From IMG/VR virus record IMGVR_UViG_3300041964_000014, positions 47,189 to 111,188 of that record: DNA of 64,000 nucleotides. One strand, written 5' to 3'. The notes beneath the pieces were generated by a model. The model saw only the letters and a program-made list of their open reading frames with translations. It did no database searches and was not told the origin of the DNA. Each line of letters opens with the position of its first letter. Position 1 is the stretch's first letter. A program made the translations under genes and the position numbers. The DNA comes from a virus. Positions 9,164 to 16,941 of this stretch are shown here, one piece after another.

Positions 9164-9349
9164 ATGGATTGCCATCACATTTTTCTTGACCAAAGCGAAA
9201 TGAATGTATACTACTGGCTATTTATGATACCTGTAGTGTGTTTTATTATCTACACCTATTGCAAGTATCCTAGCAAGCAAACAGCATACCGCATGGTGCT
9301 TATGGGGTATTTACTCGGTTGTATCGAAAGGGCGTTTCAAATCTGGTAA
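9164..9349 (+). CDS. Small two-helix membrane protein, copy 1
   Basis: 61 residues with two predicted membrane helices (WLFMIPVVCFIIYTY and a segment ending GYLLGCIERAF). It is a clear paralogue of the gene at 9405: both begin with a HHIF/YHIF-type motif, share MIPVV and end YLLGCI.RAF..W. Function unknown; small phage membrane proteins often act in lysis or superinfection exclusion, which is speculation here. Confidence 0.65.
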   Translation: MDCHHIFLDQSEMNVYYWLFMIPVVCFIIYTYCKYPSKQTAYRMVLMGYLLGCIERAFQIW

Positions 9350-9404
9350 GTAGGAAATAGTTATCTCTGCCTCACTCGTCCACATTAGTTTTGGGAAATA
9401 ACCA

Positions 9405-9590
9405 ATGAACTTGTACCACATATTCCTCGAATCTAATCAATTCAACTGGAATTTCGCGATTGTAATGATCCCAGTTGTCACTGCTGTATTCATAACTTAC
9501 AGGGTACATCCGGGCATGAAAACTGCACTTACAACTAGCTTCTTGGCTTATCTTCTTGGGTGTATTGGACGAGCTTTTTATCTTTGGTAA
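9405..9590 (+). CDS. Small two-helix membrane protein, copy 2
   Basis: 61 residues, same length and topology as the gene at 9164, with the shared MIPVV and YLLGCIGRAF motifs. The leader preceding it also resembles the leader of copy 1, so the duplication included upstream DNA. Function unknown. Confidence 0.65.
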   Translation: MNLYHIFLESNQFNWNFAIVMIPVVTAVFITYRVHPGMKTALTTSFLAYLLGCIGRAFYLW

Positions 9591-9594
9591 ACGT

Positions 9595-9801
9595 ATGAAA
9601 CTAAGTGAGTTTTTGACAGAAGGAAATAAGTTACTTAGAGAATTGGGGGACAGAGAAATCGCAATAGAAGTTTGCGATGGTGCAAATACGGGATACTACA
9701 CAGTACCCGATTTACAACTAAGTCATGGTGTAGTTATCATCCAAGAAAACTTACGTGTATCCGAGGAAGAACTCGAAGCGCTAAGGAAGCACTTTGTCTA
9801 G
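9595..9801 (+). CDS. Hypothetical protein, 68 aa
   Basis: The ATG at 9595 is preferred because an upstream in-frame start would overlap the membrane-protein gene by 35 bases. The product is acidic with an N-terminal helix and a beta region (REIAIEVCDGANTGYYTVPD). Similar short segments occur in small phage proteins of unknown role; compare the 11317 gene. Confidence 0.55.
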   Translation: MKLSEFLTEGNKLLRELGDREIAIEVCDGANTGYYTVPDLQLSHGVVIIQENLRVSEEELEALRKHFV

Positions 9802-9826
9802 TCAATTGATTTGTTAGTAGATATGT

Positions 9827-9863
9827 GTCCGAAATAATAAGTGCCCCGCTATTTATTTCGGAC
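9827..9863. repeat. Inverted pair of the dispersed 15-bp repeat
   Basis: An exact left arm GTCCGAAATAATAAG and right arm CTATTTATTTCGGAC separated by a short GC-rich loop, between two genes. Confidence 0.9.
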
Positions 9864-9894
9864 TGCCTTTGTGATCTTTCTAGGGAGAAATTAA

Positions 9895-10164
9895 ATGGCT
9901 AATTGGACAGATGAACTGAGCCATAACCCTGATGTAGTACTACGCATCAATACTCTTACACTGCTAATACATATTTCGGATAATGTGCCTGTAGCTGCAA
10001 TAAATGAGCTAACCGAAATTAATAAGAAAGCTGGGTTTCAATTAACATCAGAAAGACCGGGACTGTACGGGATTCATGTATCGTTTCCTTACAATATGTG
10101 TACACTTCAAGATGCGGTAGCCAAAATGTTTGCTGGTCATGGGTGCGTAGTTACAAAGCACTAG
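9895..10164 (+). CDS. Hypothetical protein, 89 aa
   Basis: Unrecognised soluble protein preceded by AGGGAGA. Mixed alpha/beta composition; two cysteines near the C-terminus. Followed directly by a decayed copy of the dispersed repeat (GTCCAAAATAAATAG). Confidence 0.6.
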   Translation: MANWTDELSHNPDVVLRINTLTLLIHISDNVPVAAINELTEINKKAGFQLTSERPGLYGIHVSFPYNMCTLQDAVAKMFAGHGCVVTKH

Positions 10165-10187
10165 TCCAAAATAAATAGGAGATGCCT

Positions 10188-10268
10188 ATGGATATCTATC
10201 TCACGGAGTCTAAAGCCAAAGAGTTAAGTGCGGCATTAGATCCAAATTGTGCATTGAAGGTAGTCTAG
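10188..10268 (+). pseudogene. N-terminal remnant of the L7/L12-motif gene family
   Basis: A 26-codon open frame (ATG at 10188, stop at 10266) whose product reads LTESKAKELSAALDPNCAL.. and then a stop. This matches the first 25 residues of the paralogues at 14279 (ISKELAKALASTLTPGSD) and 15209 (LTLDQAKQFAQALPYDSN). The rest of the gene is missing, so it is a decayed third copy. Confidence 0.6.
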
Positions 10269-10328
10269 CAAGTAAGTTACTTGCTAGTAGACACACGGGA
10301 GCGAGAATTAACTAACTGTGAGTTAGTA

Positions 10329-10580
10329 ATGCAACCGCTGAAAAACACGCAATTAGTAGATACTAATCGTACCTACAGGGAGTTACTATTCATAGCATTG
10401 CCTCAAATAATTGATTGCGATCAAGAACACGAAAGGCAGCTTAAGTTAGTTGACCAACTCATGGAAATTGGGGAAGAAAATCTGTCGTCTGCCCAAAACG
10501 AATTACTAGGATTGCTAGTCGGATTAATTGCTGACTACGAAGATCGCACAGTAGATTTTCCCCGCAGTAAGGAACAATAG
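10329..10580 (+). CDS. HigA-like antitoxin N-terminal domain without HTH
   Basis: 83 residues from the ATG at 10329 (an in-frame TTG at 10281 is less likely). The segment HERQLKLVDQLMEIGEE...ELLGLLVGLIADYED follows the pattern of the helical N-terminal region of HigA-type antitoxins (acidic helix, then LLxxLIxxYE). The XRE helix-turn-helix normally following is absent and there is no toxin gene beside it. It lies between decayed inverted copies of the dispersed repeat (10162 and 10597). Possibly a stray antitoxin fragment acting as an anti-toxin decoy; function unproven. Confidence 0.5.
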   Translation: MQPLKNTQLVDTNRTYRELLFIALPQIIDCDQEHERQLKLVDQLMEIGEENLSSAQNELLGLLVGLIADYEDRTVDFPRSKEQ

Positions 10581-10637
10581 GCTAACTGTCTTAGCCCTTA
10601 TTATTTCAGACGACTTGCTACTGGAGTAAATGATTGT

Positions 10638-10667
10638 GAGGGGAGTACCTTGGGGTACTTCTCCCAG
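10638..10667 (+). terminator. Hairpin, possible terminator or attenuator
   Basis: GGGGAGTACC pairs with GGTACTTCTCCC with one bulge. No strong T run follows, so termination is uncertain. Confidence 0.4.
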
Positions 10668-10714
10668 AGTTTATAACTCTACTGTTACTTGTCTTTTACT
10701 GTAAGTATTAAGCT

Positions 10715-11257
10715 ATGCAGACATACAACATCAACCCAGTCGTACAAATTATTGCTGATCAAGAAGTCTCAGTTATTTCCTTGGGAGAACAAGGAAGGGG
10801 ACGTAAATATAAGCTGATTAAGTGTCCAAAGAATTTCACTAACCTAAGTGTGGTTGCACCTAAGCCGGGAATGCCAGGTAATGTGCGTTTAGTCGAAACC
10901 GAGGATAATAAGCCAGGTTTAATCATGAGAGTGTGTACACACTCCTCGTATGTTCGAGGTGCTAACGGTAATGTATCCGTACATCCCGACCACATTAAAA
11001 ATGTAGAAGTGATAACTGCTGGACAAGGCGCATTCGGTGCAGCTGGACGCACAGGTACATGGGATGACTTGCTGTTAGTGGTAACGGGGGAAACTGTCCT
11101 ACGTGTGAAACCTTCTAGGGGAGATGCCTACATCTTGAGGGTTAATGAAGATTTCACGGTTCAGAGGCTAACATACGCTGAGGCGGAAGTCCTAGAGGTT
11201 GATACATTGAGTTCCAGTACAACTTCTCGTGGGGAGTTCATCCGATTGTCTGTTTAG
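10715..11257 (+). CDS. Hypothetical protein, 180 aa
   Basis: Unrecognised protein, beta-rich with glycine-rich turns (ITAGQGAFGAAGRTGTWDD) and a valine-rich C-terminus. No membrane segment or signal peptide. It stands between hairpins on both sides and so may form its own transcription unit. Confidence 0.7.
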   Translation: MQTYNINPVVQIIADQEVSVISLGEQGRGRKYKLIKCPKNFTNLSVVAPKPGMPGNVRLVETEDNKPGLIMRVCTHSSYVRGANGNVSVHPDHIKNVEVITAGQGAFGAAGRTGTWDDLLLVVTGETVLRVKPSRGDAYILRVNEDFTVQRLTYAEAEVLEVDTLSSSTTSRGEFIRLSV

Positions 11258-11265
11258 TAGTTTTA

Positions 11266-11292
11266 GGGGCTTGAAATACAGCCCCGATTTTC
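11266..11292 (+). terminator. Rho-independent terminator
   Basis: GGGGCT...AGCCCC stem with an eight-base loop followed by GATTTTC, directly after the 180-aa gene. Confidence 0.65.
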
Positions 11293-11316
11293 GTAACCTA
11301 ACAGTTGGAGTATACT

Positions 11317-11667
11317 ATGTTTTCAGCAATCCGTAAATTGTTTGCCCCGAAGACTGTGAATAATACAGGCACGATTACTCTAAATGAGTATATCGCCAAG
11401 TTACAAAAGTTAGCAAAACAGTATGGAGATAACCCAATAACTGTTCAGCTAACGGTAAAAGAAGATGAGGATTATTCAGATACCTGGATAGTATATGGTG
11501 TACCGGATATTTGGTTGCGACATAAAACTCAGCAATTAATTATTCGACCAGGCGATGCAAGTAAATTGTCGTCTGAGCTAATGGAACCTTTATTGGAAGA
11601 GGGATTTGGTGAAGAAGATGATGATTACTACAAAGAACGATTTTACTCAGCTTACAAGAAACTGTAA
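11317..11667 (+). CDS. Hypothetical protein, 116 aa
   Basis: The start at 11317 is chosen because GGAG sits 7 bases upstream. The segment TLNEYIAKLQKLAKQYGDNP resembles the opening of small phage proteins in which a helix is followed by a beta strand describing a sequence like 'PVTV'. C-terminus is strongly acidic (EEGFGEEDDDYY). Function unknown. Confidence 0.65.
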   Translation: MFSAIRKLFAPKTVNNTGTITLNEYIAKLQKLAKQYGDNPITVQLTVKEDEDYSDTWIVYGVPDIWLRHKTQQLIIRPGDASKLSSELMEPLLEEGFGEEDDDYYKERFYSAYKKL

Positions 11668-11707
11668 GTAACACAACGATAACTTGTAATTACTGCGTAG
11701 TAGTTGT

Positions 11708-11793
11708 GCCCCTTAGTGGTTAAGGGGCTTAGTTGTTTAGGAAAAACAGGGAGTACACTAGACTACTTAATCTTAATACCATTAAGTAGTCTA
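11708..11793. terminator. Two hairpins in a 240-base non-coding stretch
   Basis: The first stem is GCCCCTTA/TAAGGGGC at 11708-11728. The second is TAGACTACTTAAT/ATTAAGTAGTCTA at 11759-11793, followed by ATTTTCTT, and is the better terminator. No gene is seen in 11668-11909. Confidence 0.55.
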
Positions 11794-11909
11794 ATTTTCT
11801 TATACTCTTAACAGCATTAAATTTCACAGGGTGTCTTTGCTCTTTTAGGTGTACAACTACTTACGGTTATTTATCGTAGGTAGTTTTCTTAGTAATTTAG
11901 TGTACTTAA

Positions 11910-12155
11910 ATGACAAAGTTTGATCTTAGTAATAATAGTCCTAATAAAGACCCTTATATACTATGGCGAGAACTAGCTACAAGAGTCCGAAATAATAAGG
12001 ACTACAACCAAGTAGTATCTGTCACGGTTATGGAAGGTTACCTTCAAATACAGTTTGAAGGGCATACCAAGCTGTATTTCTATAGAGACAAGCACAAAAT
12101 TGCTTCACTATTAAGCCGCCAAGATGCCGAGTGGTGGTTAAGTCAACCGTTTTAG
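11910..12155 (+). CDS. Hypothetical protein, 81 aa
   Basis: Unrecognised small protein. An exact copy of the dispersed repeat lies inside it (11985-11999) and is translated as part of TRVRNNKD, so the motif is tolerated in coding sequence here. Confidence 0.6.
   Translation: MTKFDLSNNSPNKDPYILWRELATRVRNNKDYNQVVSVTVMEGYLQIQFEGHTKLYFYRDKHKIASLLSRQDAEWWLSQPF
11985..11999 (+). repeat. Dispersed 15-bp repeat, exact, inside a gene
   Basis: GTCCGAAATAATAAG, in frame within the 81-aa protein gene. Confidence 0.9.
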
Positions 12156-12170
12156 ATAGTAGGAGGTTCG

Positions 12171-12362
12171 ATGTTACTTAGGTATGGGATTTACGAGGCA
12201 TTAGTTATGTATGACAAAGAATCCCACAAACTATGTGGGAGGATTACAAATATTGGGAATGATGTGGTAACTTTCCAAAGTACTACGTGGAAAGGAATAC
12301 AAGAGGAATTTAAAACCTCGGTTGACGATTACGTAGAATGGTGTGTTGAATTAGCGGCTTAA
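12171..12362 (+). CDS. Hypothetical protein, 63 aa
   Basis: Small protein preceded by AGGAGG. Pattern (VMYDKESHKLCGRITNIGND) suggests a small beta barrel-like fold. No family recognised. Confidence 0.55.
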   Translation: MLLRYGIYEALVMYDKESHKLCGRITNIGNDVVTFQSTTWKGIQEEFKTSVDDYVEWCVELAA

Positions 12363-12441
12363 TACGTACCCCGATTTGAGATCGGGAAGGGTAAATTAGT
12401 GGAATCTATTTTGTTTACTTGTATATTCAGAGGAAAAACAA

Positions 12442-13188
12442 ATGACTGAGTTTAGTTTGGATTTGGCTAAAGAATTAGTAGCATCTAACGATGAGTTTCC
12501 TGTTGATTTTGAGCAAGCATATGTTTGGTTAGAGTACTCTCGTAAGGATGTTGCAAAACGAGCGTTTTTAAATGTAGGCTTTATTGAGAATGTCGATTTC
12601 AAGGTTTTCCACACTTCTGCGGAAAACTCCCAAGGTGGTCGTCCCACTGAGATTATTAAGTTGACAGTAGATTGTTTCAAGCAATGGGGAATGGTATGTG
12701 GCAACGATAAAGGAAAACAGATTCGTTTGTATTTCCTTGAATGCGAAAAGGTAGCCAAACAAGTAACTAATATCCCTGCCGAAATGTTGCAGTTTATGCA
12801 GACTATGCAATCAGAAATGCGATTATTAAGGGAGCGTACTGAGAAACTAGATATTGTACAAGAAGAAAAGCAGCAACTAGCGTCAGAACTCCAAGACCGT
12901 AACACACTACTCAAACTGCTGGATGAAGCGGGCTACGAACACCAGGGTTGTTACAACATTGTCAATCAAGCCGTAGTTTCCCCAAAACAACGACTATTCA
13001 CAGCTTTTAAGTACCTTGATCATATGGGATACGATACTGGGTTTGCCAATATACTTGCACGTCGAGCAGCTGCTTTCTACCGTACTAGTAAGAAAATCGA
13101 GCCGCACCGTGATGCAGATAATAATCTGCTGTTTGAGGAAAGCTATTTAGCAGAAGTATATGAAGCACTCAAGCAAGTAGACGAATAG
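12442..13188 (+). CDS. AntA/AntB-type antirepressor with shared C-terminal module
   Basis: 248 residues. Residues about 1-105 match the AntA domain of phage antirepressors (SLDLAKELVASNDEFPVDF, then VWLEYSRKDVAKRAFL, then RPTEIIKLTVDCFKQWGM). A coiled-coil spans about 115-155. The C-terminal 85 residues begin HQGCYNIV and include ILARRAAAFYR; the same module is fused to different N-terminal domains at 27718, 36776 and 49483. AntA domains are found in phage proteins that inactivate repressors or regulate late functions. A broken copy exists at 36453. Role here inferred. Confidence 0.85.
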   Translation: MTEFSLDLAKELVASNDEFPVDFEQAYVWLEYSRKDVAKRAFLNVGFIENVDFKVFHTSAENSQGGRPTEIIKLTVDCFKQWGMVCGNDKGKQIRLYFLECEKVAKQVTNIPAEMLQFMQTMQSEMRLLRERTEKLDIVQEEKQQLASELQDRNTLLKLLDEAGYEHQGCYNIVNQAVVSPKQRLFTAFKYLDHMGYDTGFANILARRAAAFYRTSKKIEPHRDADNNLLFEESYLAEVYEALKQVDE

Positions 13189-13192
13189 TTCT

Positions 13193-13207
13193 CTTATTGT
13201 TTCGGAC
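13193..13207 (-). repeat. Dispersed repeat, single reverse copy
   Basis: CTTATTGTTTCGGAC, 5 bases after the AntA gene stop. Confidence 0.8.
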
Positions 13208-13224
13208 ATCTTAAAGGAGTTATC

Positions 13225-13473
13225 ATGTCTCAACTAAAAAGAACCTTAGTAGTTACTAGTACTACTATCAATCTTGTGGGGACTAATGAATCTGGCGCAG
13301 TAGAAGAACTAATTGTATTTCGAGGCAAGGATATACGCGGAGCAGCTATTAAGGGAGATAAAGCTGAGTTGTTTGTAAATCAAGAGTCGGGAAACACTTG
13401 GATAAATGTTTCTCCTTGGAAAGAGCCACTAACCAAATGGCTCTTAGACGTAGATGGTACAACTTACGAGTAA
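13225..13473 (+). CDS. Hypothetical protein, 82 aa
   Basis: Small beta-rich protein preceded by AAAGGAG. Unrecognised. Confidence 0.6.
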   Translation: MSQLKRTLVVTSTTINLVGTNESGAVEELIVFRGKDIRGAAIKGDKAELFVNQESGNTWINVSPWKEPLTKWLLDVDGTTYE

Positions 13474-13506
13474 TCCGCTTTTGTAATTAGTAACTAGGAG
13501 AGTATC

Positions 13507-13884
13507 ATGTTTGACGTATCGCACTTACCGTTTTTTACTCGTATGTATTGGGAAGCAGAATTCCAGTGGATAGCCGAATTTGAAGCCAAAATTATGGCAG
13601 TGAGAAAGTTACAGGAGCGGCAACAGTTCTTTCATTACCTAGGGAAGTTGAAGTGCTTTCCCCGCAAAGTGCATGATGCTAAGTCTCGGCGACACACACT
13701 AGCGATTCCTATTGCTAGTTTGGTACAAGCAGGTTTACTTAAACCCACTGGAAAATTACCCACGGAACATATTGTTAAAAAGCGGTACTTGACGAAAGAT
13801 GGGGGCGAGAAAGTAGTCCCAATGCTCAAGGTTTCTTACGTGAAGAAACTAGTCAATAAGCAGAAGAAATCATTAGCAGCATAA
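13507..13884 (+). CDS. Hypothetical basic protein, 125 aa
   Basis: The first 60 residues are aromatic and helical; the last 65 are strongly basic (KVSYVKKLVNKQKKSLAA at the end), which would suit nucleic-acid binding. Preceded by AGGAGAG. No family recognised. Confidence 0.65.
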   Translation: MFDVSHLPFFTRMYWEAEFQWIAEFEAKIMAVRKLQERQQFFHYLGKLKCFPRKVHDAKSRRHTLAIPIASLVQAGLLKPTGKLPTEHIVKKRYLTKDGGEKVVPMLKVSYVKKLVNKQKKSLAA

Positions 13885-13922
13885 TCCCTCACACACTTAG
13901 TAATTTACAAGGTCAATTAACT

Positions 13923-14195
13923 ATGCGTTTAGTTTTGAAGTTGAAGAATGCTGAAAATCTGTACTATAGTAACAGCACCCGGACAGGATTAACAAGGTCT
14001 ATCAAAAAAGCTACTAACTGCAACATTAAAAGGTTGGTAGACATCTCTCCCAGGCTGTTAGACGTGTTTGACTTACTTGTGGTAGAGCCAGGTAAAACAA
14101 TGGAGTCTACTATGCAGTTTCCCGACAAAAACACTCAGGAAATATATCAGTCCTTGATCGATGCATTTTCTAACGGGGTTCCTCACGTTGAGTAA
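13923..14195 (+). CDS. Hypothetical protein, 90 aa
   Basis: Unrecognised small protein, basic first half and acidic second half. Followed by a paired dispersed repeat. Confidence 0.6.
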   Translation: MRLVLKLKNAENLYYSNSTRTGLTRSIKKATNCNIKRLVDISPRLLDVFDLLVVEPGKTMESTMQFPDKNTQEIYQSLIDAFSNGVPHVE

Positions 14196-14208
14196 ATAGT
14201 AGTATAGT

Positions 14209-14244
14209 GTCCGAAATAATAGCTTCCTCCTTGTTGTTTCGGAC
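14209..14244. repeat. Inverted pair of the dispersed repeat
   Basis: Left arm GTCCGAAATAATAG and right arm CTTGTTGTTTCGGAC; both slightly decayed. Confidence 0.8.
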
Positions 14245-14278
14245 TTCTAATGTGTAGATAATTATTTAGGAGATACAA

Positions 14279-14779
14279 ATGGTTGACCACATAATTAGCA
14301 AAGAATTAGCTAAAGCATTGGCAAGTACCTTAACACCGGGAAGTGACGTTCAAGTTGTGGCAGAAACTACTTATAAGCTTGTGGTATTGGAAGGACGGGG
14401 ATTAAAAGACAACGAAGAATTGTATGTAGTTCCGCCAGACCCTAATTCAGAAGTAGATGAAGACATTCGTAATAATTTCTCGGAAGGTATGTTTCCTCCG
14501 GGAATGCGGCTAAAATTAGCCAGACTGTTACGCCATGTTACGAGAAAACAGCTGACACTGCGACAATGCAAAGAACTATCTGAGTACCTATCTCCGACTA
14601 GTGAAAGCTTTGTACAGCAACTTCAGGGTAAGTACAGCAATTGTAGACCGTTACAAGTAAACAGCTTTACTCAGACTCAAGTAGGGCAGATAGCTCATAT
14701 TATTAGTATTGCGACTAATTACGCTCTGTCGTATGAGGACGCTGCAAAAGTAGCACAGCATATTGTTGATTTGTGGTAG
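14279..14779 (+). CDS. L7/L12-motif protein, paralogue 1
   Basis: 166 residues. Residues about 77-104 (MRLKLARLLRHVTRKQLTLR, then QCKELSEYL) follow the pattern of the ribosomal protein bL12 C-terminal domain, whose hallmark is a helix KIxVIKxVRxxTGLGLKEAKxLV. The paralogue at 15209 matches more closely. The bL12 domain contacts translation factors on the ribosome; whether these proteins do so is inference. N-terminal 40 residues and C-terminal 60 are family-specific. Preceded by AGGAG; followed at once by a zinc-ribbon gene. Confidence 0.65.
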   Translation: MVDHIISKELAKALASTLTPGSDVQVVAETTYKLVVLEGRGLKDNEELYVVPPDPNSEVDEDIRNNFSEGMFPPGMRLKLARLLRHVTRKQLTLRQCKELSEYLSPTSESFVQQLQGKYSNCRPLQVNSFTQTQVGQIAHIISIATNYALSYEDAAKVAQHIVDLW

Positions 14780-14786
14780 TTACAAG

Positions 14787-14909
14787 ATGAAGTGTCAACA
14801 TTGCGGTAGTAGCAATCTTAGTTTCGTGCAAATAATCACTATGTACTCTAAAAAGTACAAGGATTATAGATGTAACGATTGTCGTAAGAACACAGCCTTC
14901 ACAGCATAA
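14787..14909 (+). CDS. Small zinc-ribbon protein, 40 aa
   Basis: The product has two CxxC pairs: CQHCG at residues 3-7 and CNDC at 29-32, spaced as in a zinc ribbon. It lies 7 bases after the previous stop and 5 before the next start, inside one transcript. Such mini-ribbons bind nucleic acid or protein partners; no specific function is known. Confidence 0.6.
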   Translation: MKCQHCGSSNLSFVQIITMYSKKYKDYRCNDCRKNTAFTA

Positions 14910-14914
14910 ACATA

Positions 14915-15145
14915 ATGGAAACTCTCCACAGTCCTAACAGTGATGTATTTAAGTTTGCAGTATTTGATGAAGTGAGTTTCGCCATGTTAGCTAATGTGGC
15001 TAATAAATTGTATTTGTATCGGGGGATAACCCCGAAAGTCTGGAAAGAGTTGCTAGCAGCTGAAAGCAAAGGTAGGTATTTCAATGTGCAAATTAAAGAT
15101 CGGTATCAGACTACGGAGTTAAATAGTCTGGATATTGTGAAGTAA
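14915..15145 (+). CDS. KTSC-domain protein
   Basis: 76 residues. The segment KLYLYRGITPKVWKELLAAE followed by SKGRYFNVQIKDRY matches the KTSC domain, a short beta domain common in phage and bacterial proteins (name from its Lys-Thr-Ser-Cys positions). It is sometimes fused to nucleases or to lysyl-tRNA synthetase-type proteins, but its function alone is unknown. Confidence 0.75.
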   Translation: METLHSPNSDVFKFAVFDEVSFAMLANVANKLYLYRGITPKVWKELLAAESKGRYFNVQIKDRYQTTELNSLDIVK

Positions 15146-15208
15146 CTTGCTTACTACGGGAAATTTCTTCGGGGTGTCTACTATTTACTTACCTAAGGGA
15201 GTTATATC

Positions 15209-15694
15209 ATGTCTACGAATCTTACACTCGACCAAGCCAAACAATTTGCTCAAGCGTTACCCTACGATAGTAACTTAAGGGTAGTTGTCGCTAGTACTGA
15301 GACTTATAAGCTCGTTAATGCTGACGAGTATGCGCCGCAACCGGGAGAATCGTATTGGGCAACAACACCTAGTGTAATAAGTCAGATTCAGAATCGATTT
15401 CCTGAAGGTTATTTGTCTGGCAACTCATGTATCAAATTAATTAAGTTGCTTCGGACTATTGACACCAACTTAGGACTTCGCGAAGCCAAAGATGTTGCCG
15501 ACTACTTACTTCCATCCATAGAGGCGACAAAAGAAAAGTGGAAACAGCAAATCTCAGATAGCACTGCCTTACAGGACAATAAGTTTTTTGGTTGTGATGC
15601 CTCCGCTTTGGAAGACTTAATTGAAATACTCACGAATGATCAGCTTAATTCCGAGGATGTGAAAGAAATTGTGAATGTATTAATCGGTAAGTAA
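15209..15694 (+). CDS. L7/L12-motif protein, paralogue 2
   Basis: 161 residues, same architecture as the gene at 14279. Residues 75-100 (IKLIKLLRTIDTNLGLREAK, then DVADYL) match the bL12 C-terminal helix-turn-helix motif very well, including the GLxEAK core. Start supported by AAGGGAG. An N-terminal remnant of a third copy is at 10188. The function is unknown; interaction with translation factors or with RNA polymerase-like partners is a guess from the fold. Confidence 0.7.
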   Translation: MSTNLTLDQAKQFAQALPYDSNLRVVVASTETYKLVNADEYAPQPGESYWATTPSVISQIQNRFPEGYLSGNSCIKLIKLLRTIDTNLGLREAKDVADYLLPSIEATKEKWKQQISDSTALQDNKFFGCDASALEDLIEILTNDQLNSEDVKEIVNVLIGK

Positions 15695-15708
15695 ACGTTA
15701 AGCAAAGA

Positions 15709-15742
15709 GTCCGAAATAACAAGACACTTATTTATTTCGGAC
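15709..15742. repeat. Inverted pair of the dispersed repeat
   Basis: GTCCGAAATAACAAG facing CTTATTTATTTCGGAC with almost no loop. Confidence 0.85.
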
Positions 15743-15773
15743 TTCTGCATTCCTATTCCAAAAGGAGATTTCT

Positions 15774-16304
15774 ATGTTGGTGCCTAATGTTGCCAGATGT
15801 ATACGCAGCTTGTTTTCTAAGCCTCCTTTGCATTTGAAGCATTCCGATTGGAGCTATGTATTTAAGTGTTCATCTGGGTACGTAATCGCGGGCATCCCTT
15901 TATCGGAAACAACGCGAATTCCGTCGCATAGCTTACTTGTAGAACTTTACGCGGATGAGAAAGGAGACTCGTATCACTTTGGTAAGTTTGCTGACGGCTC
16001 AGTAATACAACTCAATCCGGTACATTGGTCAGAAACACCTCCACAGCTAGTTTGGCATCCCCCTGATTTTGATATTTGGGATAAGTTATCTGTAGCAGGA
16101 TTAGCTCCGAGATACCCTAAAGAGCAAATAGATAAAGCTTGTCAAGCCGAGAAAACACTTAAAGAAGCTTACTCACAGTATGAAGCCACAATGAAACAGT
16201 TGGGAGCTGAACTAGTAGATGAACGTTGGGAAAACTTGGAATGCTATCAATTTCCTACCCATCCGTTAATAGAGTTTTATGCTGACTCCGAATTAGGAGA
16301 ATAA
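15774..16304 (+). CDS. Hypothetical protein, 176 aa
   Basis: Unrecognised soluble protein, tryptophan- and proline-rich in the middle, with a helical stretch near residues 120-145. Preceded by AAAGGAG. Confidence 0.65.
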   Translation: MLVPNVARCIRSLFSKPPLHLKHSDWSYVFKCSSGYVIAGIPLSETTRIPSHSLLVELYADEKGDSYHFGKFADGSVIQLNPVHWSETPPQLVWHPPDFDIWDKLSVAGLAPRYPKEQIDKACQAEKTLKEAYSQYEATMKQLGAELVDERWENLECYQFPTHPLIEFYADSELGE

Positions 16305-16310
16305 GTTTAT

Positions 16311-16529
16311 ATGAATATCCGTATAACTGCCAAGAAAGTACTGTGGGCTTCAGTGCATAGAACTGGGGAGTCTAAGCTTCAAGCGGGAGAGTCAGCCACA
16401 ATTACCAAAGCCGTGGTAGCTCACCCGACTAATCCTCTGTATGAGGTGACTAAAGCGGATGGTAAACAATTTGTGGTGTATCGTGACGATTTAGTTGAAT
16501 GTGGGGCTTTAGATAGAATACCGGAATGA
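16311..16529 (+). CDS. Hypothetical protein, 72 aa
   Basis: Small beta-rich protein (SATITKAVVAHPTNPLYEV) of unknown function, 6 bases after the previous stop. Confidence 0.55.
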   Translation: MNIRITAKKVLWASVHRTGESKLQAGESATITKAVVAHPTNPLYEVTKADGKQFVVYRDDLVECGALDRIPE

Positions 16530-16536
16530 TGTAATA

Positions 16537-16551
16537 GTCCGAAACAATAAG
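16537..16551 (+). repeat. Dispersed repeat, left flank of the 16601 gene
   Basis: GTCCGAAACAATAAG. A reverse copy lies at 16893-16907, so one gene sits between inverted copies. Confidence 0.85.
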
Positions 16552-16600
16552 GGTGTGTTTGCTACTTCCGATGTTGTTATTTAATGGTAAGGAGTTACTA

Positions 16601-16873
16601 ATGACGGCTACCGTAATATACGTTGCGAGTTTAGTGGTATTAAAATTAGATGGTACTATTCACACTAAACCAGTTATTAGTAACCCCGCAGCTTATTCCT
16701 CCTTGTCAAGTTTTGTTGAGAGTTGTGTTACCAATATTAAAAGTGTGGCGGAGTTTAGTAATACTAAAATAGTGGGTTGTTTTGCTCATGAGGTACTCGA
16801 TATTAGTACTGGTAAAGTAATGGTATTAGATGAGGTTAGTTTTATGGAGGATAATAGACCAACTATCAATTAA
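16601..16873 (+). CDS. Hypothetical protein, 90 aa, between inverted repeats
   Basis: The start at 16601 is set by AAGGAG 7 bases upstream. The pattern (TVIYVASLVVLKLDGTIHTK) is beta-rich with no recognised family. The gene is flanked by facing copies of the 15-base motif (16537 and 16893), as though it were a discrete cassette. Confidence 0.6.
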   Translation: MTATVIYVASLVVLKLDGTIHTKPVISNPAAYSSLSSFVESCVTNIKSVAEFSNTKIVGCFAHEVLDISTGKVMVLDEVSFMEDNRPTIN

Positions 16874-16892
16874 GCCCCGCAGTTAGGTAGTC

Positions 16893-16907
16893 TTTATTGT
16901 TTCGGAC
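16893..16907 (-). repeat. Dispersed repeat, right flank of the 16601 gene
   Basis: TTTATTGTTTCGGAC, reverse orientation. Confidence 0.8.
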
Positions 16908-16941
16908 ACTTAGTAGTTAGCAAGTTAAAAAGGGTAAGACT

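Noticed and set aside
10715-11257. Structural (capsid) protein assignment for the 180-aa gene
   Set aside because: The beta-rich pattern is not specific; no neighbour supports a virion role.
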